A stretch of DNA of 9,170 nt from Bryobacterales bacterium. GTDB lineage: Bacteria; Acidobacteriota; Terriglobia; Bryobacterales; Bryobacteraceae. The position numbers and the translations under genes are program-made. The notes below the pieces were generated by a model, which was not told where the DNA came from, searched no databases, and saw nothing but the letters and a program-made list of their open reading frames with translations. Of this stretch, positions 4,003-9,170 are shown in pieces (within the stretch, counting starts at the first letter, position 1; each line of letters opens with the position of its first letter). The DNA lies in assembly GCA_003142355.1 (NCBI GenBank), contig PLMF01000211.1, forward strand, positions 31,141 to 40,310, read 5' to 3'.

Positions 4003-6279
4003 GTGTCCTTGAATCGCCGATCGTTTCTCATGGCCACCAGCGCCGCTGCCGCGCTGGGCCGCGCCCAGAATGCCGCGCCCGCCATTCCGCTGCGCCGTGT
4101 TTATTCGCTGAATCGCAACTGGCTCTTCGGCGGCAAGATGACGACTGGAGCCGATGCGCCCGCATTCGACGACTCGAAGTTCCAGCGCGTCACGTTGCCG
4201 CATAGCAACATCGAACTGCCCTGGCACAGCTTCGATGACAAAGCTTATGAGTTCGTCTCCGTCTATCGCCGCCACTTCCGCGCGCCGGCGGCCTGGAAGG
4301 GGAAGCGCGTGTTCGCCGATTTCGGCGGCGTCATGACCGCGAGCAAGGTCACCGTCAACGGCCACCACTTCGAGGAATATCGCGGCGGGTATACGCCTTT
4401 TTCTTTCGAGTTGACGCCATATCTCAAACTTGGCGCCGACAACCTGCTGGCGGTGGAGGTGGACTCAAGCGAGCGGCCCGACGTTCCACCGTTCGGCGGC
4501 AGCATCGACTATCTCACGTTCGGCGGCATCTATCGCGACGTCGAGCTGCGGGTGGTGCCGCAGACTCACCTGGCCGGCGTGTTCGCCAAGCCGGTGCGCG
4601 TGCTTTCGGGCGACCGCGCCGTGGTGGTGCGCTGTTATCTCGACGGCCCGGCAGATAAACCGATCGTCATCACGGCCGAGCTTCGCGACGGGGACCGGGT
4701 TGTGAAGACCGCCTCGGCGACGGTGAATTCGGCCGCCGAGTACCACGATGTCACCATCGAGAACATCGGCGACGTCCAACTGTGGGACTTGCAGCGGCCC
4801 AAGCTCTACCAGGTGGCGGCGCGGCTCGACAACGGCGATGCCTACAGCGCGCAGATCGGATTCCGGGAAGCGCGCTTCACCGAGAAGGGCTTTTATCTCA
4901 ATGGCCAGCACGTGAAGCTGCGCGGCCTCAACCGGCACCAGACGTTTCCTTACACCGGCGGGGCCATGCCGGCGCGGGTGCAGGCACGCGACGCGAGCGT
5001 GCTTCGCAAGGAACTGAAGGTCAACATCGTGCGCACCTCGCACTATCCGCAATCGCCGGACTTTCTGGACGCCTGCGACGAGACGGGGCTGCTGGTGCTC
5101 GAAGAGATCCCGGGGTGGCAGCACATCGGCGACCAGGCGTGGCAGTCGCTCGCCGTGGACAATGTCGCCCGCATGATCCGGCGCGACTGGAACCACCCCT
5201 CGATCGTGCTTTGGGGCGTGCGCATCAACGAATCCGCCGACAATCACGACTTCTACACGCGGACCAACGCGGTGGCGCACTCGCTCGACGATTCGCGCCA
5301 GACCGGCGGCATCCGCAACGGATACGGCTCCGAACTGCTCGAAGACGTCTTCACCATGAACGATTTCGGCTTTCCGTTGCGGCCGCCCAATCACCCGGCC
5401 TATCTGAACACGGAATTCAACGGCCACATGTTCTCCACCAAGCGGTTCGACAACGTGAGCCATGTGGCCGAGCATGTGATTCGCCATGTGCGCGTGCACG
5501 ACCAGCTCGCGGGCGACGACCGTTACGCCGGCGGCATCGCCTGGTGCGCCTTCGACTACGCCACGCACCGCTGTTTCGGTTCCGGCGACCGCATCTGCTA
5601 CCACGGCGTGAGCGACATCTTCCGGCTGCCCAAGCCCGCGGCCGGGTTCTACCGCTCCCAGTGCGATCCGCAAGAGGAGGTCGTCATTGAACCCGGCTTC
5701 TTTTACTCCTGTGGCGACCGGCCAACCGCCAGTGGTCCGGGCATGGTGCCCATCTGTTCCAACTGCGATCACCTCAAGCTCTACTACAACGGCCGGCTGC
5801 TGCTGGAAGCCGACGCCGACCGCAAGACCTACCCGAACTTGAAGTACCCGCCCTTTATGGTGAGCCTGGACAGCCTCGCGTTCGATCAATGGGGCGATCT
5901 GAAGATCGAGGGCTATATCCAAGGCAAACTGGTGGCCACCAAGACGCTATCCGGCAGCGGCCGAGACGATCGCCTGGTGGTGAAACCCGACGATCTGGAG
6001 CTCGATGGCGATGGCCGCGACGCTACCCGCGTGGTGCTGGCGGTGACGGATGAGTACGGCAACCTGCGCCCCTTCGCCACCGGCGCGATTCAATTGAGCC
6101 TCACCGGCCCGGGCGAAATCGTGGGAGAGAACCCATTCTCGTTGAGCGGCGGGGCAGGCGCCGTGTGGGTGAAGACCAAGGAGGCCGCCGGCACAATTCG
6201 GTTGGAAGCGCGGCATCAGTATTTGGGCAAGCAGACGGTGGAGATTCGCGTGCGGCGCGCCGAACCGGAGTACGCCTGA
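4003..6279 (+). CDS. Tat-exported glycoside hydrolase family 2 enzyme (beta-galactosidase/beta-glucuronidase-like)
   Basis: The 758-residue protein begins with a twin-arginine signal, NRRSFLMATSAAAALG (4-19), so it is probably exported folded. GH2 domains follow in order: a sugar-binding jelly-roll (about 35-185; GGVMTASKVTVNGHHFEEYRGG at 108-129 and FGGIYRDVEL at 173-182), an Ig-like sandwich (about 187-288) and the catalytic barrel (about 290-560). Barrel signatures are LRGLNRHQTFPYTG (306-319), RTSHYPQSPDFLDACDETGLLVLEEIPGW (344-372), and WNHPSIVLWGVRINES (396-411) with the acid/base pair N409-E410. E471 in LNTEFNGH is the likely nucleophile. A C-terminal extension (about 560-750) contains a segment like the extra beta domains of larger GH2 enzymes. 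Family activity is exo-hydrolysis of beta-linked sugars; the exact sugar cannot be read. The start is GTG at 4003; the nearby ATG at 3998 is followed at once by TAG. No sugar transporter, SusC/D pair or regulator adjoins, so it is a stand-alone enzyme. Confidence 0.9.
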   Translation: MSLNRRSFLMATSAAAALGRAQNAAPAIPLRRVYSLNRNWLFGGKMTTGADAPAFDDSKFQRVTLPHSNIELPWHSFDDKAYEFVSVYRRHFRAPAAWKGKRVFADFGGVMTASKVTVNGHHFEEYRGGYTPFSFELTPYLKLGADNLLAVEVDSSERPDVPPFGGSIDYLTFGGIYRDVELRVVPQTHLAGVFAKPVRVLSGDRAVVVRCYLDGPADKPIVITAELRDGDRVVKTASATVNSAAEYHDVTIENIGDVQLWDLQRPKLYQVAARLDNGDAYSAQIGFREARFTEKGFYLNGQHVKLRGLNRHQTFPYTGGAMPARVQARDASVLRKELKVNIVRTSHYPQSPDFLDACDETGLLVLEEIPGWQHIGDQAWQSLAVDNVARMIRRDWNHPSIVLWGVRINESADNHDFYTRTNAVAHSLDDSRQTGGIRNGYGSELLEDVFTMNDFGFPLRPPNHPAYLNTEFNGHMFSTKRFDNVSHVAEHVIRHVRVHDQLAGDDRYAGGIAWCAFDYATHRCFGSGDRICYHGVSDIFRLPKPAAGFYRSQCDPQEEVVIEPGFFYSCGDRPTASGPGMVPICSNCDHLKLYYNGRLLLEADADRKTYPNLKYPPFMVSLDSLAFDQWGDLKIEGYIQGKLVATKTLSGSGRDDRLVVKPDDLELDGDGRDATRVVLAVTDEYGNLRPFATGAIQLSLTGPGEIVGENPFSLSGGAGAVWVKTKEAAGTIRLEARHQYLGKQTVEIRVRRAEPEYA

Positions 6280-6287
6280 GGGCTTCC

Positions 6288-6307
6288 GGCAGGCGGCACC
6301 GCCTGCC
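6288..6307. terminator. Strong GC hairpin after the GH2 gene (terminator-like or repeat fragment)
   Basis: GGCAGGCGG and CCGCCTGCC form a perfect 9-bp inverted repeat around CA, starting 8 nt after the GH2 stop. No T-run follows, so intrinsic termination is uncertain. The bases just after the stem read CTGCCCCAC, one mismatch from the CTGCGCCAC end of the 637-758 element, so it may be a relic of a related repeat. Confidence 0.45.
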
Positions 6308-6327
6308 CCACCATCGCCCTCCGCTGC

Positions 6328-6333
6328 TAAGAT
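6328..6333 (+). promoter_or_regulatory. -10 hexamer TAAGAT for accA
   Basis: TAAGAT ends 7 nt before the GTG at 6341. The intervening GTGAGAA gives at best a very weak ribosome site. The hexamer follows the hairpin at 6288-6307, so accA is likely transcribed separately from the GH2 gene, again with little or no leader. Confidence 0.45.
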
Positions 6334-6340
6334 GTGAGAA

Positions 6341-7186
6341 GTGGAACCCGAGGCACAACCGGAATCTCCGGTCGAAATCGCGGCCGAAGCGCATCCCGCC
6401 TGGCGCCGGGTCTTGCTGGCGCGGCATGCCAAGCGTCCCCACTCGCTCGATTACATCGAGCGGCTTTTCACCGATTTTCAAGAGATCCACGGTGACCGCA
6501 ATTTTGGCGACGATGCCGCCATCGTCGCCGGCCTCGCCCAGTTCGAGGGCCGGCCGGTCATGGTGGTAGCCGAGCAGAAGGGAAGAGACACCAAGCAGAA
6601 GCTGTACCGCAATTTCGGAATGCCCAAACCCGAAGGTTATCGTAAGGCCCTTCGCATCATGCAGCTTGCCGGGAAGTTCGGCCGCCCCATCGTCACCTTC
6701 CTGGATACTCCCGGCGCCTACCCCGGCATCGACGCCGAAGAACGGGGCCAAGCCGAGGCCATCGCCCGCAATCTACGGGAAATGGCGCGCCTTCCGGTGC
6801 CCGTGCTGGTGGTCTGCATCGGCGAGGGCGGCAGCGGCGGGGCGCTCGCGCTGGGCGTCGGCAACATCGTGCTGATGCTTGAAAATGCTGTGTATAGCGT
6901 GATCTCACCGGAAAGCTGCGCAGCCATCATCTACCGCGATTCGGGCAAGGCCGAGCAGGCCGCCGCCGCCCTACGGTTGACCGCCCAAGACCTGCTCTCC
7001 TTTGGGCTGATCGACGACATTGTGCCGGAACCCGCCGAGGGGGCCCAAACGGACCCAGCCGCGGCGGCGGAAAACCTGCGCCAATATATTCGCCGCTATC
7101 TCGACGAACTCTCCGCGCTCGACGCCGACCAGTTGGTGGATCACCGCTACATGAAGTTCCGCAAAATGGGCAACTTCTTTGCCTGA
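6341..7186 (+). CDS. accA: Acetyl-CoA carboxylase carboxyltransferase subunit alpha
   Basis: This subunit pairs with AccD to move the carboxyl group from carboxybiotin-BCCP to acetyl-CoA, giving malonyl-CoA in the first committed step of fatty acid synthesis. The 281-residue sequence matches AccA throughout: LARHAKRPHSLDYI (26-39), HGDRNFGDDAAIVAG (50-64), GRDTKQKLYRNFGMPKPEGYRKALR (81-105), FLDTPGAYPG (120-129), AEERGQAEAIARNLREM (132-148), GEGGSGGALA (161-170) and YSVISPE (185-191). The C-terminus RYMKFRKMGNF is also typical. It is shorter than E. coli AccA (319) because most of the N-terminal coiled-coil helix before the WxxxxLAR segment is missing and replaced by a 20-residue, E/P/A-rich lead. 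The start is GTG at 6341; there is no better in-frame start upstream. accD is not in the window. It stands alone between the GH2 gene and the efflux operon. Confidence 0.95.
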   Translation: MEPEAQPESPVEIAAEAHPAWRRVLLARHAKRPHSLDYIERLFTDFQEIHGDRNFGDDAAIVAGLAQFEGRPVMVVAEQKGRDTKQKLYRNFGMPKPEGYRKALRIMQLAGKFGRPIVTFLDTPGAYPGIDAEERGQAEAIARNLREMARLPVPVLVVCIGEGGSGGALALGVGNIVLMLENAVYSVISPESCAAIIYRDSGKAEQAAAALRLTAQDLLSFGLIDDIVPEPAEGAQTDPAAAAENLRQYIRRYLDELSALDADQLVDHRYMKFRKMGNFFA

Positions 7187-7268
7187 CGAGGGCTGGCGGC
7201 GTTAACGTCCGCGGCCTTCGCGCGTCATCCATGTAGCGCCGGCGCCGGTTGTCGAAGCCGGTGGGGTG

Positions 7269-7332
7269 TAAAATAGAAATGAACTCCCGGCCGACAATTT
7301 GCGTCTAAAACGGGTGATAGGAAAAAAGGGAG
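7269..7332 (+). promoter_or_regulatory. Promoter and ribosome binding site of the macA-like operon
   Basis: In the 156-bp gap after accA, TAAAAT (7269-7274), preceded by TG, is the best -10. A recognisable -35 at normal spacing is lacking; TTGTCG at 7249-7254 is only 14 bp away. AGGGAG (7327-7332) is a good Shine-Dalgarno, 10 nt before the GTG at 7343. The leader would be about 60 nt, unlike the leaderless genes in this window. No terminator for accA is evident in the gap. Confidence 0.5.
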
Positions 7333-7342
7333 ACTTTGCGTC

Positions 7343-8770
7343 GTGAAGCGTAAGTGGAAGATTATCATAACGGTTGCGGCCCTCCTGATAGCCGCGATTG
7401 GTGTTTATGCCAGCACGGTTTACAGCAAGCGGGGCGTGGTGGCCGTGCAGACTGGAAAGGTCGTGCGCCAGGATCTCACCAGCTTGGTGACCGCGTCCGG
7501 CGAAGTTAAACCAAAGAATTACATCAACATCGGCGCCAATGCCATGGGTGAGATTACCGCCCTTCTGGTCAAGGAGGGCGACCGCGTCCGTAAGGGCCAG
7601 TTGCTGGCCAAAATCGAGAACACCCAGCCTGCTGCCACCGTCGAATCGCAGAAGGCCAACCTCAGCTCCGCCGAAGCCGATTCCAGCGCTTCCGAAGCCG
7701 GCCTGAAGGCCGCCGATGACAACCTGTCCACCCTGCGGGCGGCCGTCACCCAGAGCAAAGCCGATCTGGACCGCATGAAGGCGGATTACCAGCGCTCCGA
7801 GTCGCTCGTCAAAGAAGGGCTGGGCGCCAAACAGGACTACGAGGTAAAGAAATACACCTACGACGCCCAGGTGGCGGCCGTCCAGCAGGCGGAGGCGCGC
7901 CTCGTCCAGGCGCAGGCGCAACGCGAGCAAACCGCGGCACAGGTTACCGCCACTCAGCGGCGGATCGCAGTGGCCCGCGCCGACTTGGCCAGGATCAACG
8001 ATATTCTCCATAAGTACGACTCCTACGCGCCCCTCGATGGCGTCGTGACCAATCTCCCGGTGCGCGCCGGGGAGACGGTCGTGCCCGGTCTTCAGAACCA
8101 GACTGGCACCATCATCATGACCATTGCCGACATGTCCCTGATCACCGCCGAAGTGAAGGTGGATGAGACCGATATCGTCAACGTCAAGCTGGACCAGACG
8201 GCCGAAGTCACCATCGACGCCATCCCCAACAAGACTTTCAAGGGGCACGTGACCGAGATGGGCAATACGGCGATTCTCCGGTCGACTGGAGTGGCGGCTT
8301 CGCAAAGTGCCATTTCCAGCCAGGAAGCCAAAGATTTTAAAGTAGTTATCGCATTGGACAACCCTCCTGACGAAATCCGGCCCGGACTTTCTTGCACCGC
8401 CAAGATAACCACAGCCACCCGTCAGAACGTCCTTACTATTCCGATCCAGGCGTTGACCGTCCGGCAGAAGGGCGACCTGGAGTCGAAACCCGCCACTGGC
8501 GCCACCGGGACCCAGGCGGCTACCAAGCCCGATCCGGCGGCGGAAAAGGCGCGTAAGGAAGAGCTTCAAGGCGTATTCGTGGTTAGCGGCGGTAAAGCCG
8601 TCTTCCGCAAGGTGACCACCGGAATTACCGGAGCCACCGATATTGAGGTGCTGGAAGGCCTCAAGGATGGGGACGAGATCGTCACCGGAACCTACCAGGT
8701 GATCCGGACCATCCGCAACGAAGCCCAGGTTAAAGTGGATAATAAGAATCCAACGCAGCAAAAGACTTAA
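7343..8770 (+). CDS. MacA/HlyD-family periplasmic adaptor (membrane fusion protein) of an ABC efflux system
   Basis: The 475-residue protein links an inner-membrane ABC exporter to an outer-membrane channel. It has an N-terminal membrane anchor (about 7-25). The first half of the lipoyl domain follows (about 58-93, with [24 protein letters not shown]). Next comes a long coiled-coil hairpin (about 97-222, Ala/Gln/Glu/Lys-rich heptads), the second lipoyl half ([20 protein letters not shown], 227-246), a beta-barrel (about 265-355, [19 protein letters not shown]) and a membrane-proximal domain (about 360-460). Within the last domain, residues 375-408 form a low-complexity loop rich in K, T, A and P, inserted after IPIQALTVR, which makes the protein longer than E. 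coli MacA (about 371). The hairpin is long enough to reach a TolC-like partner. The start is GTG at 7343, supported by AGGGAG upstream. The ATPase gene begins 17 bp after its stop, so the two form an operon. Substrate is unknown. Confidence 0.92.
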   Translation: MKRKWKIIITVAALLIAAIGVYASTVYSKRGVVAVQTGKVVRQDLTSLVTASGEVKPKNYINIGANAMGEITALLVKEGDRVRKGQLLAKIENTQPAATVESQKANLSSAEADSSASEAGLKAADDNLSTLRAAVTQSKADLDRMKADYQRSESLVKEGLGAKQDYEVKKYTYDAQVAAVQQAEARLVQAQAQREQTAAQVTATQRRIAVARADLARINDILHKYDSYAPLDGVVTNLPVRAGETVVPGLQNQTGTIIMTIADMSLITAEVKVDETDIVNVKLDQTAEVTIDAIPNKTFKGHVTEMGNTAILRSTGVAASQSAISSQEAKDFKVVIALDNPPDEIRPGLSCTAKITTATRQNVLTIPIQALTVRQKGDLESKPATGATGTQAATKPDPAAEKARKEELQGVFVVSGGKAVFRKVTTGITGATDIEVLEGLKDGDEIVTGTYQVIRTIRNEAQVKVDNKNPTQQKT

Positions 8771-8787
8771 GAAACGAGAATCATCCG

Positions 8788-9170
8788 ATGGCAGCGGTGG
8801 CAGAAAAGGAAGCGATCAGACTCGGCGAGCAACTCAAGCGGGACGGCATCGTCATCCGCACGTACAATCTCTGGAAAACCTATGTGATGGGCGACACGGA
8901 GATCAACGCCGTTTCAGGAGTCGATGTCGAGATCAAGCGCGGCGAGTACGTCGCCATTATGGGTCCCTCGGGGTCGGGCAAGTCGACGCTGATGAACCTG
9001 ATTGGCTGTCTGGATACGCCGACCAGCGGGCAATACTACATCAACGGGAACCTGGTCAGCGACATGACCGACGACGAGCTCGCTCGAATCCGCAATCGGG
9101 AAATCGGGTTCGTGTTCCAGACGTTCAACCTGTTGCCGCGCGCCACATCGCTGCACAACGTCGAGCTGCC
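8788..9170 (+). CDS. MacB/LolD-type ABC transporter ATP-binding protein, N-terminal part (runs off window)
   Basis: The 127 complete codons present include Walker [10 protein letters not shown] (59-67), the A-loop region Y32, and the Q-loop with Q111 ([20 protein letters not shown]). The F-Q-x-F-N-L-L-P wording, with [11 protein letters not shown] (71-81), is typical of the MacB/LolD/FtsE group. Walker B and the signature motif lie beyond the edge, so I cannot tell whether it is a separate ATPase or fused to a MacB permease. About 20 residues ([20 protein letters not shown]) precede the usual family start near [12 protein letters not shown], a modest N-terminal extension; the ATG at 8788 was chosen because nothing better is in frame. 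GAGAA at 8776-8780 is a weak ribosome site, and translational coupling with the adaptor gene is likely. It powers the efflux or export system of the preceding gene at the inner membrane. Confidence 0.93.
   Translation, partial: MAAVAEKEAIRLGEQLKRDGIVIRTYNLWKTYVMGDTEINAVSGVDVEIKRGEYVAIMGPSGSGKSTLMNLIGCLDTPTSGQYYINGNLVSDMTDDELARIRNREIGFVFQTFNLLPRATSLHNVEL

Noticed and set aside
4465..5922. 485-codon open frame on the minus strand
   Set aside because: It lies entirely opposite the GH2 gene, has a His/Val/Gly-rich composition expected from antisense of GC-rich coding DNA, and shows no family motif.
7202..8761. 519-codon open frame on the minus strand
   Set aside because: It is the antisense of the MacA-like gene; the Gly/Leu/Asp-rich sequence has no recognisable domain, while the plus strand encodes a full adaptor protein.
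1..9170. CRISPR array, tRNA/rRNA genes, IS ends or toxin-antitoxin pair
   Set aside because: I looked for regularly spaced repeats, cloverleaf-like sequences, transposase motifs and small paired genes and found none that hold up.

Overview
The window is GC-rich and densely coded. It looks like chromosomal DNA of an acidobacterium of the Solibacter/Bryobacter type. This is inferred from the gene styles: a Tat-exported GH2 glycosidase, a duplicated DUF3592-like membrane protein, and a MacA/MacB pair with a long low-complexity loop. Frequent GTG/TTG starts and intergenic palindromic repeats fit the same picture. No marker gene fixes the taxonomy. I see no tRNA, rRNA, CRISPR array, IS element or obvious phage block.

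Layout. (1) 1-636: a divergent pair, with a metallo-beta-lactamase hydrolase fragment leaving the left edge on the minus strand and a small four-helix membrane protein (CopD/HemJ-like) on the plus strand. (2) 637-758: an inverted-repeat element that fills the gap up to the next gene. (3) 774-2425: a YgfZ-type folate-binding protein, converging with and overlapping by 19 bp a PHP-domain phosphoesterase/nuclease of the TrpH/YciV (RNase AM) type. (4) 2550-3905: a DUF3592 membrane protein, an inverted-repeat gap, and a convergent ORF6N-domain gene that contains a perfect 27-bp DNA palindrome. (5) 4003-6279: a secreted glycoside hydrolase family 2 enzyme. (6) 6341-7186: accA, the acetyl-CoA carboxylase carboxyltransferase alpha subunit. 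(7) 7343-9170: a MacA-like periplasmic adaptor followed by a MacB/LolD-like ABC ATPase cut by the right edge, forming one operon.

The genes are mostly unrelated single housekeeping or accessory units. The only clear functional partnership is the efflux adaptor and ATPase at the right end.

The most interesting signals are regulatory. Five genes (MBL, CopD-like, ygfZ, GH2, accA) have a TANNNT hexamer 6 or 7 nt before the start codon and no convincing Shine-Dalgarno sequence, the signature of leaderless transcription. DUF3592 and macA instead have a leader with a clear Shine-Dalgarno. At 207-216 two such hexamers, one per strand, overlap. The second signal is the palindrome inside the ORF6N gene, placed exactly over the codons of its conserved R-S-Q-x-A-T motif. 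I found no convincing new multi-gene system.
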